Origin: Nitrosospira multiformis
GTDB taxonomy: Bacteria > Pseudomonadota > Gammaproteobacteria > Burkholderiales > Nitrosomonadaceae
Direction: 5' to 3'
Assembly (NCBI RefSeq): GCF_900110185.1
Contig: NZ_FOCT01000001.1
Location: forward strand, 186,001-250,000
DNA: 64,000 nucleotides
In this document: in pieces, positions 10,359 through 18,196 of the stretch
How the letters are laid out: every line of letters begins with the position of its first letter
Position numbering within the stretch: position 1 is the stretch's first letter
Notes under the pieces: model-generated
The model's database searches: none
Seen by the model: only the letters and a program-made list of their open reading frames with translations
What the model was told of the DNA's origin: nothing
Program-made: the position numbers and the translations under genes

Positions 10359-10763
10359 CTAGCCCTGAATGGCAGTCCGCATCTGCCTGATCTGATCGCT
10401 GATGAATGTGAGATTGGCCTCATAATGAACGGCGTTATCGGCAAACTGGTTGCGTTCCACATCCATATCGACCGTGTTCCCGTCCACACTGCCTTGTACG
10501 GCGGTCCTGTACAGCAATTGCTGCCCTGCTGCCACCCCTGCTCCTGCTGGAGAAGCAATATGATTCGACGCGCTTGTCACAAGAATGACGCCGCGCTTCC
10601 CGGTCAACGCGCCTTCCATCGCTTCCTTGAAATCGATGTCGCGCGCCTTGTATTGGGGCGTATCCGCATTGGCAATGTTTGAAGCAATCAATTGCTGCCT
10701 GTGCGCCCGAAGGTTGGCCGCATCCTGATAAAATCGAAATGCATGATCAAGCTTATCGATCAC
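10359..10763 (-). CDS. flgB: Flagellar proximal rod protein FlgB
   Basis: FlgB is the rod subunit nearest the MS ring and export gate, and the first gene of the flgB-J operon. I chose the GTG at 10763 (GGGGAG 6 bases upstream, giving 134 residues starting [12 protein letters not shown] after the initiator). A TTG 27 bases further upstream has no ribosome site. The motif [22 protein letters not shown] and the C-terminal [17 protein letters not shown] are characteristic. Transcription probably starts in the 380-bp gap shared with divergent flgA. Confidence 0.95.
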   Translation of the reverse strand: MIDKLDHAFRFYQDAANLRAHRQQLIASNIANADTPQYKARDIDFKEAMEGALTGKRGVILVTSASNHIASPAGAGVAAGQQLLYRTAVQGSVDGNTVDMDVERNQFADNAVHYEANLTFISDQIRQMRTAIQG

Positions 10764-10856
10764 GGAAATCTCCCCTTCTATCAATTTCAATTCGTGTTGA
10801 ATGGATAAACGAAAGCATCTTATTAGGGATGGAAATTGTCCAAAAGCCGGATTAAA

Positions 10857-10872
10857 AGGGGATAAATCCCCT
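10857..10872. promoter_or_regulatory. Perfect inverted repeat between flgB and flgA
   Basis: The 382-bp gap between the divergent flgB and flgA starts holds one perfect dyad, AGGGGAT-AA-ATCCCCT (7-bp arms, 2-bp loop). It is too tight for a terminator loop and has no T-tract, so an operator is more likely. No clear FliA or sigma-54 promoter was found in the gap, and the activator site for FlhDC could not be assigned. Confidence 0.35.
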
Positions 10873-11145
10873 AGATCCCCTTATCTCGACTTTGAAATCA
10901 GATTCCGCAGCCGTTGCAGCTTCTGGATCTCCCATCCCTCCAATTGCCTACGGGTCCTTTACGGGTCATTGCAGCAACAATCACGTAAGGAAGCAGGCAA
11001 TCGCAGGGTGATATCGTATATGGATACCTGTTCCGGATAATGCCCCGAATAGCGGAAAAAACACCTCTCATTTCCACCGCTACCCGATACCCATGCGTAC
11101 TAGAATCCTGGAGTCGCACATTGGAAGCATTTTTTGAGAGTCCAT

Positions 11146-11892
11146 ATGCCTGCCATCCATCTTCGATTACTATCCCGGTTATTGGCCTGTAGCCCGAGCC
11201 TGCTCATTCTCCTACCCTTGATTCTCCCCTCACTTGTCTCCGCAGCAGCCTCTGCCCCGGCAACTGCAAGGCAGGATCCGCATGCTGTCAAGCAGGCGGT
11301 TTTGAGCTTTCTGCAGATGCAGTCGATAGGTCTTCCCGGCGAGGTGGAAATCACGCCGGGGCCGATCGATGCGCGGGTGGGATTGCCGGCTTGCACGGCG
11401 CTTGAACCCTCCTTGCCGCCGGGCACACGCCCCTGGGGAAATACAACTGTCATGGTGCAGTGTACGGCGCCTCACTCCTGGACCATTTACGTCCGCGCTA
11501 CCGTAAAAGTCGTGGCTGACTATCTGGTAAGCACCCGGCCACTGAGACAGGGACAGGTAATTGCGGCTTCAGACCTGACCAGCCGGAAAGGCGATCTCAG
11601 CCAGCTTCCGCCGGGTATCGTGACCGACTGGAATCAAGCAATTGGCAGAACCTTGGGAGGGAGCCTTCCTTTCGGAAGTCCGTTACGCCAGGATATGCTT
11701 CGCGCTCAAACAGCCGTAATACAGAATCAGACTGTGAAGCTTGTCTCCAGCGGACGGGGGTTCAGTGTGAGTGCGGAAGGCAAAGCGCTGACCCATGCAA
11801 CAGAGGGCCAGCCGGTAAAAGTTCGAAGCGCTTCGGGCACGGTTGTAAGCGGCATTGCCCGGGCAGGCGCCATCGTTGAAGTAACCTATTGA
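11146..11892 (+). CDS. flgA: Flagellar P-ring chaperone FlgA
   Basis: FlgA is the periplasmic chaperone for P-ring (FlgI) assembly. The product of about 248 residues has a Sec signal peptide (to about residue 30, LVSAAASA) and the SAF-type C-terminal region with RPLRQGQVIAASDLTSRKGD and the conserved end GTVVSGIARAGAIVEVTY. I use the ATG at 11146; a TTG 12 bases earlier is also in frame but less likely. It is transcribed divergently from flgB, as in enteric bacteria. Confidence 0.93.
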   Translation: MPAIHLRLLSRLLACSPSLLILLPLILPSLVSAAASAPATARQDPHAVKQAVLSFLQMQSIGLPGEVEITPGPIDARVGLPACTALEPSLPPGTRPWGNTTVMVQCTAPHSWTIYVRATVKVVADYLVSTRPLRQGQVIAASDLTSRKGDLSQLPPGIVTDWNQAIGRTLGGSLPFGSPLRQDMLRAQTAVIQNQTVKLVSSGRGFSVSAEGKALTHATEGQPVKVRSASGTVVSGIARAGAIVEVTY

Positions 11893-11987
11893 TTGCAGGA
11901 AAGCAGAAAACAAAAAGATGACCTTTGCTCAGCCGTTCTTGGGTTGCCGTCTTGCGTGTAAGAATCGGTAACTGGACCTGATAAATC

Positions 11988-12014
11988 TCAAGTTTCTCCC
12001 AAGTTCTCCGTTAA
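11988..12014 (+). promoter_or_regulatory. FliA (sigma-28) type promoter of flgM
   Basis: TCAAGTTT, an 11-base spacer, then TCCGTTAA: 7 of 8 and 6 of 8 matches to the sigma-28 halves, with exact spacing. The start point would lie about 25-30 bp before the flgM TTG. It fits the known loop in which FliA drives its own anti-sigma factor late in assembly. Confidence 0.65.
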
Positions 12015-12046
12015 ACTGTCTACAGTCAAACTGAGGAGACAAGCAA

Positions 12047-12373
12047 TTGAAAATAGAGAACTCAATCAAAACAGAGTCTGCCAAGCCGGTTAACGAAGGG
12101 CAGCCGTCTCCTGGTAAATCGGGACAGCGCGCGGTAGCAAACGCTGCCACCTCGGGTGCGAGGGGCGCGAATAGCATAAGCACCGATATCCAACTGAGCG
12201 TGCAACTGAAAAATATCGAGAAAAATTTGTCGAAGGGCGAGGTTTTTGATACTGAGCGGGTAGCAGAAATCAAGCAGGCCATCAGTGAAGGCCGTTTCAC
12301 GGTCAATGCGGACAAAGTGGCTGATGGGTTACTCGACACTGTCCGCGACCTGATTCGCAGCAGGCAGGGATAA
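12047..12373 (+). CDS. flgM: Anti-sigma-28 factor FlgM
   Basis: FlgM binds FliA and blocks late flagellar transcription until it is exported through the finished hook. The 108-residue product is small, polar and disordered at its N-terminus, with the helical FliA-binding region at the C-terminus (LSKGEVFDTERVAEIKQAI, then GRFTVNADKVADGLLDTV). The start is a TTG with GAGGAG 8 bases upstream; no better ATG exists. It is followed directly by flgN and preceded by a FliA-type promoter. Confidence 0.92.
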   Translation: MKIENSIKTESAKPVNEGQPSPGKSGQRAVANAATSGARGANSISTDIQLSVQLKNIEKNLSKGEVFDTERVAEIKQAISEGRFTVNADKVADGLLDTVRDLIRSRQG

Positions 12374-12374
12374 C

Positions 12375-12851
12375 TTGAATAATACTGTTTTCGATCCCAT
12401 TGCCGGTATTGCTAACGAGCGCGATGCCGTACGGGTGTTCATCGATGTGCTGCGCAGGGAGCAGCATGCCTTGCAACAGGCGGATGTGTCTGTGCTGTTG
12501 CCGCTCGCCGTGGAAAAAGCAAGTCATGCCCAGCAGCTGGCCGAGCTTACCCAGGCTCGTGAGCAGTGGCTTGCAATGTCTGGCTCCCGCGAGGATCAGG
12601 GTGGTATGGAACGCAGGCTGGCAGATCATCCCACCGCGGCTATGGCTTGGCAGGAGTTGCTCCAGTTGACTGAAACCGCCCATCAGATAAACGAAATCAA
12701 CGGTATTCTCGTGAGCCAGCGCCTCCGTTATAACCAGCAAAGACTTTCTGCATTACATGCTGCTGCCCGTGGCCTCCATGATAATGGCCTTTATGGCTCT
12801 AATGGTCAGCCGCAGATCTTTTCCGGCGGACGCCGGCTTGGCGAGATCTAA
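12375..12851 (+). CDS. flgN: Flagellar export chaperone FlgN
   Basis: FlgN is the cytoplasmic chaperone that holds FlgK and FlgL before export. The 158-residue protein is mostly alpha-helical, with heptad-like leucines (LQQADVSVLLPLAVEKASHA) and the NEINGILVSQRLRYNQQRL C-terminal segment typical of the family. TTG start with AGGGA upstream, one base past the flgM stop, so the two are translated together. Confidence 0.9.
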   Translation: MNNTVFDPIAGIANERDAVRVFIDVLRREQHALQQADVSVLLPLAVEKASHAQQLAELTQAREQWLAMSGSREDQGGMERRLADHPTAAMAWQELLQLTETAHQINEINGILVSQRLRYNQQRLSALHAAARGLHDNGLYGSNGQPQIFSGGRRLGEI

Positions 12852-13061
12852 GGAAGTAAAACAGGACACGGGATCGCGGTTTTCCTCATGCCCCCTATAC
12901 TTACCTCTATTGAGAACGCTATACAATCCGTATCAGGACCAGACGGATTGGAACAGGGAATTCCGACGTTTCCTGTGTTGGAATAAATGCTGGTATTCCT
13001 TTCACCCCTGCCGGTCTAACCTGTCGGACTCATCATCCCGTTGCCCCTGGGCCCTTCCCCC

Positions 13062-13092
13062 CGTTCGCCTGAGCTTGTCGAAGGTGCGAACG
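13062..13092. repeat. Dispersed REP-like palindromic repeat
   Basis: An imperfect palindrome with arms CGTTCGC and GCGAACG around the core CTGAGCTTGTCGAAG. Repeats with a GAGCTTGTCGAA core are scattered between genes in many proteobacteria. It sits between the convergent flgN and chrA genes and may also act as a weak bidirectional transcription block. Confidence 0.55.
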
Positions 13093-13114
13093 AGACTCAG
13101 AACAGGCTGTGCGA

Positions 13115-14494
13115 TCACTGCGGAAATAACGAGCGCAGCGCCATGCCGCCCAGCCCGCATCCCAGAATGACCGGAATGACGCCGCTCTTGAAGCGAAATA
13201 AAGCAATCAGTGCGATAGCAGCCAGGGCAACGGAAATCCAGTCTATGGGACCATCGATTCCCGATACCCAGAAAACGTGATAGGCAAAAAATAAGGCCAG
13301 ATTGAGAATAATACCTACTACCGCGGCGGTAATACCGGTAAGCGGAGCTGTAAGTTTCAGATTCCCGTGTGTGGTTTCGATAAATGGACCGCCTAGCAGA
13401 ATGAAAATGAAGCTGGGCAGAAAGGTAAAGAAAGTGGCTATGGCGGAGGCGATAAAAGCCGATGCAAAAATTGCTTCTGAACCCAGTACTGCTTTGGCCC
13501 ATCCACTGACAAAACCGACGAAAGTAACCACCATGATCAGAGGACCTGGGGTCGTTTCCCCTAGCGCAAGCCCATCGATCATCTGAATAGGCGTCAGCCA
13601 CTGGTAATGTTCTACCGCACCTTGATAAATATAGGGCAAAACGGCATATGCGCCGCCGAAAGTAAGCAAGGCAGCTTTGGTGAAAAACCAGCCGATTTGC
13701 GTGAATGTATCCTCCCAGCCAAAGGCGAGAGAAAAAGCACCCATGACACTCGACCAGATGACAAAGCCTGCGGTCGCCGCTCCCACGAACCTTCTCATGG
13801 TGAACAAGGCATGCGGTGGTATGGGCGTATGATCGTCAATCCAGGCGCTTCCGGACCCCTTTCTGTCGGTGCCATGAACACTCGTGGTCCTGAAATAATC
13901 CGGTGCAAAGTGTCCGCTTGAATATCCAATCAGACCTGCAGCCAGAACAATAAAGGGAAACGGTAGTTCAAAAACAAAGACTGCCAGGAATGCGAGCGCG
14001 GCGATACTCCATGTGATGGGATTTTTCAGGACCCTGGCGCCGATTCGCCAAGCGGCCGATAGAACAATGGCCACTACAGCAGGCTTGAAACCGTAGAGCA
14101 GGCCCGCAACTGCTGGAGCCGAGCCATACGCCATATATATCCAGGCAAGTCCCACAAGAATGAAGAAAGACGGCAATACGAAAAGCATGCCCGCAACGAT
14201 GCCGCCCGGAGTGCGATGCATGAGCCAGCCAATATAAGTCGCTAACTGCTGCGCCTCCGGACCCGGCAGGACAATACAATAGTTCAATGCATGCAAAAAA
14301 CGGCTTTCCGAAATCCACCGTTTTTTCTCGACGAGATCGTGGTGCATGATCGCGATCTGCCCGGCAGGTCCGCCAAAACTGATGAATCCGAGCTTCAGCC
14401 AATATAAAGCGGCTTCGGCGAAAGTAACAGGAGGGGATATATCTGGGAACGTATCTGGATTCGGTGCCTCAGTATCTTTGCTTGAAGCGTCCAC
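13115..14494 (-). CDS. chrA: Chromate transporter ChrA (CHR family, long form)
   Basis: An inner-membrane CHR-family transporter, thought to export chromate by proton antiport. The 459 residues contain two homologous halves: about 25-200 with LKLGFISFGGPAGQIA and LPGPEAQQLATYIGWLM, and about 240-455 with FFTKAALLTFGGAYAVLPYI and ETTPGPLIMVV. Each half has five to six predicted membrane segments. GTG start with GAGGAG upstream. It is in the flagellar cluster by position only; nothing suggests a motility role. Substrate specificity within the family is not shown by sequence. Confidence 0.9.
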   Translation of the reverse strand: MDASSKDTEAPNPDTFPDISPPVTFAEAALYWLKLGFISFGGPAGQIAIMHHDLVEKKRWISESRFLHALNYCIVLPGPEAQQLATYIGWLMHRTPGGIVAGMLFVLPSFFILVGLAWIYMAYGSAPAVAGLLYGFKPAVVAIVLSAAWRIGARVLKNPITWSIAALAFLAVFVFELPFPFIVLAAGLIGYSSGHFAPDYFRTTSVHGTDRKGSGSAWIDDHTPIPPHALFTMRRFVGAATAGFVIWSSVMGAFSLAFGWEDTFTQIGWFFTKAALLTFGGAYAVLPYIYQGAVEHYQWLTPIQMIDGLALGETTPGPLIMVVTFVGFVSGWAKAVLGSEAIFASAFIASAIATFFTFLPSFIFILLGGPFIETTHGNLKLTAPLTGITAAVVGIILNLALFFAYHVFWVSGIDGPIDWISVALAAIALIALFRFKSGVIPVILGCGLGGMALRSLFPQ

Positions 14495-14608
14495 GCACTC
14501 TCCTCTACAGGGAATTCGACCCTTAAGATTGGAGCAGGCCTTGGACGCCGAGGTCTTGAAATGCGGACGTCTTGAATGGGGAGGCTGCTGAATCCCCGCA
14601 GGAAAAAC

Positions 14609-15472
14609 TTATGCTAGTTTCTCTCGCCGAAAAAGGCAAGCAGTTCTTTCAGAATCCGCCGACGCGGACTCGGTTTCCTGTGACGCGTCCTCTAGGTTAT
14701 CGGACGGATTGTGGCCTGGGTTGGAGAGGATCATGATGGTAACGCGTCGATTACGTGTGCGACCCTCTTCAGTATCGTTCGAATCCACAGGCCGGTTCTC
14801 GCCATAGCCCACGGCAGTCAGCCGTGCCGCCTCTACCCCGCTGCCGATGAGCAATCGAACTACACTGCTGGCCCGCACTGCTGATAATTCCCAGTTGGAG
14901 GGAAATTTATCGGTTACGATCGGAATACTGTCCGTATGGCCTTCCACCTGGATGGGATAGTCGTTATCTTTCAACACTTGCGCCACTGCTTCAAGAACGC
15001 GGGCGGAGTTTTGTTCCAGAACTGCCTGCCCAGGCGCAAATAATACCCTGGCATTGATTTCCACAGCCAATCCCCGACTGCTTGGAATCACCCTGACCTG
15101 CCCGTTCTCAATGAGCGAGCTGAATGGCTGAAAGGCTGCTACGACATCTCTTGCGATAACTTCCATTGCTTCCTGCTGCCGGCGCTGCGCCTCGGCCAGA
15201 CGACGCGCCTTTTTTATTGGCCAGTCCTCTTCGGGGGATTCCTGAACAGGCGGCGAGGGCGCGGACTCCGGCGTAATGAGTATGCTTCGATCCGATTGCG
15301 CGCCGAATGCGCTCACAAGCGAGCCCGCCACTCGCTGGTATTTGCCTTCGTTTAACTGCGAAACCGCATACATCACGACAAACAGCGCGAGCAGTAGCGT
15401 GATAAAGTCGGCATAGGATACGAGCCAGCGCTCGTGATTCTCACGCTCTTCCAGTTTGCGTTTGCGGGCCAT
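14609..15472 (-). CDS. motD: Flagellar stator protein MotD (MotB family)
   Basis: MotD is the peptidoglycan-anchored half of a second ion-driven stator. The 287-residue protein has one membrane helix (WLVSYADFITLLLALFVVMY) holding the essential ion-binding Asp22, a plug region, and an OmpA-like domain (about 160-260) with VEGHTDSIPIVTDKFPSNWE and NRRVTIMI. Together with motC it resembles the MotCD set of Pseudomonas. A small Arg-rich gene separates it from motC. This stator pair is intact, unlike motB at 23450-24392. Confidence 0.9.
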   Translation of the reverse strand: MARKRKLEERENHERWLVSYADFITLLLALFVVMYAVSQLNEGKYQRVAGSLVSAFGAQSDRSILITPESAPSPPVQESPEEDWPIKKARRLAEAQRRQQEAMEVIARDVVAAFQPFSSLIENGQVRVIPSSRGLAVEINARVLFAPGQAVLEQNSARVLEAVAQVLKDNDYPIQVEGHTDSIPIVTDKFPSNWELSAVRASSVVRLLIGSGVEAARLTAVGYGENRPVDSNDTEEGRTRNRRVTIMILSNPGHNPSDNLEDASQETESASADSERTACLFRREKLA

Positions 15473-15544
15473 ATCAATTGAAAGCCTGTCTGCCTGATAA
15501 ACCGGGTTTCCGTTTCATTTTCTATCCATAACCAGTCTTTTTCT

Positions 15545-15775
15545 TCATACCTCTTTGTCGCTCGCCCTGCGCCCACCTTTGCGCCGGTCCGGATTTCTTC
15601 TCTCGCTTGCTCCCCGGCTATTGGGATCGCGCCGTTCTACGCCGGCGCGTCTTTCCCCCTGGCGTCTCTCCACGTACACGCCATCCTTCATCGGCCTTTG
15701 CTTGTCATCTCCAGTCGTAACCGCTTCATTGGCTTCGTCTTCGTTTGTCATAGCTGTTTTGTCACTGTTTTTCAT
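15545..15775 (-). CDS. Small Arg-rich protein between motC and motD
   Basis: A short gene of about 76 residues, start ATG at 15775 with CAGGAG 5 bases upstream (an ATG one codon earlier is also possible). The N-half is acidic (TNEDEANEAVTTGDD). The C-half is a run of RR doublets spaced by acidic or Gly residues (ERRQGERR, ERRDPNSRG, ERRNPDRRKGGRR). I do not recognise a family. Its place between two stator genes on the same strand and its good ribosome site suggest it is real and co-expressed with them. It could be a nucleic-acid- or acidic-protein-binding peptide; this is a guess. Confidence 0.6.
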   Translation of the reverse strand: MKNSDKTAMTNEDEANEAVTTGDDKQRPMKDGVYVERRQGERRAGVERRDPNSRGASERRNPDRRKGGRRASDKEV

Positions 15776-15840
15776 CATTTCTCCTGAATGGAACGATTGC
15801 TCTACTGAGCAAGCTGTACTGATTCGGGCGGAAGGTTTCG

Positions 15841-16581
15841 TCATACAACATATCCCTTCAGCCGTTCTGCAATAAGCCGTGGATTCTCGCCTTTTGCAAT
15901 TCCGACCAGGCCATCGACCAGCATGTCCCGCAGCAATACCTGGCGGGCAATAAGGGTCTTCAGCTTGTTTGCAATAGGCAAAAATGCAAGATTTGCCAGG
16001 CCGACGCCATAAATGGTCGCGACGAATGCGACCGAAATACCTGCGCCAAGGTCGGCAGGATTGGACAGGTTTTCCATTACCTGGATTAATCCCATCACCG
16101 CTCCAAGAATGCCGATAGTCGGTGCATAACCTCCAGCTGCTTCCCACACCTTGGCGCCCTGATGGTGGAGATCCTCGAAAGTCTCGATCTCCACTTCCAG
16201 CACGCGCTGCAACACCTTGGGTTCGGTTCCGTCCACCACCATCTGCAGTCCTTTTCTCACGAAAGGATCGTCGATGCCTTCAACATGATTATCGAGTGCC
16301 AGCAAACCCTCCTTACGTGCAGCAGCGCTCCAGGTTGCGATATGCTGCACTACCGCTTCCGGGTTGAGCACTGGCGGAACAAATATCCAGCGGCTCATTT
16401 TCATGGCAAGTACAAACTGGCGGACCGGGCTTTGCAGCAGAACAGCTCCCAATGTTCCGCCCAGCACGACTACGAGCGACGTAACCTGAATGAGCGATGC
16501 GTGGTGCCCCCCCTCGAGCACTTGCCCGCCAAAAACAGCAACCAGTGCAATACCGATACCGATTATGCTATTGAAGTCCAT
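15841..16581 (-). CDS. motC: Flagellar stator protein MotC (MotA family)
   Basis: MotC is the multi-span stator subunit that pairs with MotD. The 246 residues have four membrane segments, a cytoplasmic loop with ARKEGLLALDNHVEGIDDPFVRKGL (charged residues that contact the rotor), and the MotA/ExbB motif GGYAPTIGILGAVMGLIQVM. ATG at 16581 is preceded by AAGGAG; the GTG two codons earlier is less likely. The start overlaps the end of fliA by 19 bp. Confidence 0.9.
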   Translation of the reverse strand: MDFNSIIGIGIALVAVFGGQVLEGGHHASLIQVTSLVVVLGGTLGAVLLQSPVRQFVLAMKMSRWIFVPPVLNPEAVVQHIATWSAAARKEGLLALDNHVEGIDDPFVRKGLQMVVDGTEPKVLQRVLEVEIETFEDLHHQGAKVWEAAGGYAPTIGILGAVMGLIQVMENLSNPADLGAGISVAFVATIYGVGLANLAFLPIANKLKTLIARQVLLRDMLVDGLVGIAKGENPRLIAERLKGYVV

Positions 16582-17303
16582 GCGCACTCCTTGAGTCGCA
16601 CGCGTAGCCGGGCAATCGCCTGACTATGCATTTGACATATCCTCGATTCGGATACGCCTAAAACGGCGCCGATTTCCTTGAAATTCAGTTCCTGCTCGTA
16701 GTACAGCCCCATCAGCGTTTTTTCACGCTCGGGCAGGATCTCTATGGCATTGATCAAAATCCGGCGCAAATCGCCGTCGAGCAGCGCTGACAGCGGATCA
16801 GCAGTATTGTCGGCACAGTTGCGCTCCAGAAAATCATCGTCCTCATCGTCCGAAAAATCCTCATAATGGATAAGCTGGGTTCCTCTTGCTTCAAACAGCA
16901 TCTGCTGATAACTTTCGATCGACACGCCGAGTTCTTCGGCGATCTGCCGCTCCGAAGGAGAGCGGCCGAGGCGCTGCTGCAGCACGTTGATAGCGCTTTC
17001 GATCTGACGCATGGATCTTCGGGCCCCTCGCGGAAGCCAATCCAGCTGGCGCAGCTCGTCGAGCATGGCGCCGCGAATGCGTTGCTGCGCATAAGTCTCG
17101 AATTGTGCCCCGGGCATCTCTTCATACCGGTTCAACGCTTCCATCAAGCCGATCATTCCGACCTGTACCAGGTCGTCTGCTTCAACACTGACGGGCAGTC
17201 TCGCCATCATGTGATTGGCAATCCGTTTTACAAGCGGAGTAAACTCCACGATCTGCTGTTGTTTATCAATGGTGCCGACCGAAGTGTACATGCTGTTCCT
17301 CAT
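16563..17303 (-). CDS. fliA: Flagellar sigma factor FliA (sigma-28)
   Basis: FliA directs RNA polymerase to late flagellar promoters. From ATG 17303 the protein is about 246 residues starting MRNSMYTSVG, which aligns with the enteric MNSLYTAEG start. It contains region 2 (DDLVQVGMIGLMEALNRYE, RIRGAMLDELRQLDWLPR), region 3 and region 4 (LPEREKTLMGLYYEQELNFKEIG with SRICQMHSQAIARLR). The ATG overlaps the flhG stop (TAATG). FliA-type promoters precede flgK and flgM in this window, and its inhibitor FlgM is encoded at 12047. Confidence 0.96.
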   Translation of the reverse strand: MRNSMYTSVGTIDKQQQIVEFTPLVKRIANHMMARLPVSVEADDLVQVGMIGLMEALNRYEEMPGAQFETYAQQRIRGAMLDELRQLDWLPRGARRSMRQIESAINVLQQRLGRSPSERQIAEELGVSIESYQQMLFEARGTQLIHYEDFSDDEDDDFLERNCADNTADPLSALLDGDLRRILINAIEILPEREKTLMGLYYEQELNFKEIGAVLGVSESRICQMHSQAIARLRVRLKECAWTSIA

Positions 17304-18196
17304 TATGACTCTGCTGTAACGGCATTCATTCCGGCACCCTGACTGCCGGAACTGCCTTGCAGCAAACATTGCATGAAGCGTTCGAGGCCTCGTCCTTCAT
17401 CCTCCTCGAACGGCCAGTCAATCAGCGATTCTGCCGCATGCTGGAACGCTGCTCCGAAGGATGCAGCCGAAAGAGATTCGGGCAACGGGTTATCGGGACA
17501 GAGCTTGTGCTCGTACGGGATATATCCCAGGAACTGGAGCGAAATCCCCAGATAACGCCTGGCGGCGCTCTCCATATTGCTGAAAATGGTATTTGCTTCG
17601 ATTCCTGTAACCGCTTTATTGATCAGAATGTGATAGCGCCGCTTATTCTGGTAGTTTCCACCGATATGCTTGATCAGCGCATAGGCAGCAGTAATGGAAG
17701 CGGCTTCGGGCGAAGCAACCACAACGATTTCATGACTTGAAAGAGCAAGCGAAAGCGAGCGGCTGGCCTTGCCGGGAGCAGCATCGATCAGGACCACGTC
17801 GAATGACGGCGTTATATGCGCGAAAGATCCGATCAGGTGAGCGCGGTCGCCGGCATTGAGTTTTTCAAGAGCTCGCATGCCTCGCCCCGCGGGGAGGATC
17901 GAAAATCCGTGGATACTGCTGGCAATCACTTCCTGAACGGTTTTGTCGCGTCGAATAACATCCAGCAGGTCACGGTGCGCATTCAATCCCAGCAGCCCGC
18001 ATACATTGCCTGCACCCGTGTTCTCGTCGATTACCAGCACACTTTTTCCATTGCGCGTCAGAGCCGCCGCGAGATTGATCACAGCTGTGGTGTTTCCCGT
18101 ACCCGTACCACCGGAGGTGAGTGTGACAATGCGCAGGAAATTCTGAACCAGCAATCGGCGAAGGCCCTCTGCCTGGTCATGAATGGGTTCAGTCAA
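17303..18196 (-). CDS. flhG: Flagellar number regulator FlhG/FleN, degenerate P-loop
   Basis: A MinD/ParA-type protein that limits flagellar number together with FlhF. Start TTG 18196 (GAGG upstream, 8-bp overlap with flhF) gives 297 residues with the N-terminal DQAEGLRRLL motif. The deviant Walker A of this family normally has two lysines (SGKGGVGKT). Here it reads SGGTGTGNT, so residue 30 is Gly and residue 35 is Asn: both lysines are gone. The later VLVIDEN and FDVVLIDAAPG motifs remain. ATP turnover is therefore doubtful, and the protein may bind nucleotide weakly or act structurally. Confidence 0.88.
   Translation of the reverse strand: MTEPIHDQAEGLRRLLVQNFLRIVTLTSGGTGTGNTTAVINLAAALTRNGKSVLVIDENTGAGNVCGLLGLNAHRDLLDVIRRDKTVQEVIASSIHGFSILPAGRGMRALEKLNAGDRAHLIGSFAHITPSFDVVLIDAAPGKASRSLSLALSSHEIVVVASPEAASITAAYALIKHIGGNYQNKRRYHILINKAVTGIEANTIFSNMESAARRYLGISLQFLGYIPYEHKLCPDNPLPESLSAASFGAAFQHAAESLIDWPFEEDEGRGLERFMQCLLQGSSGSQGAGMNAVTAES

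Noticed and set aside
15776..16147. Long minus-strand frame opposite the end of motC
   Set aside because: Only its 3' part (15545-15775) looks coding with a ribosome site; the rest is another frame of motC with Cys/Trp/Arg-rich noise.
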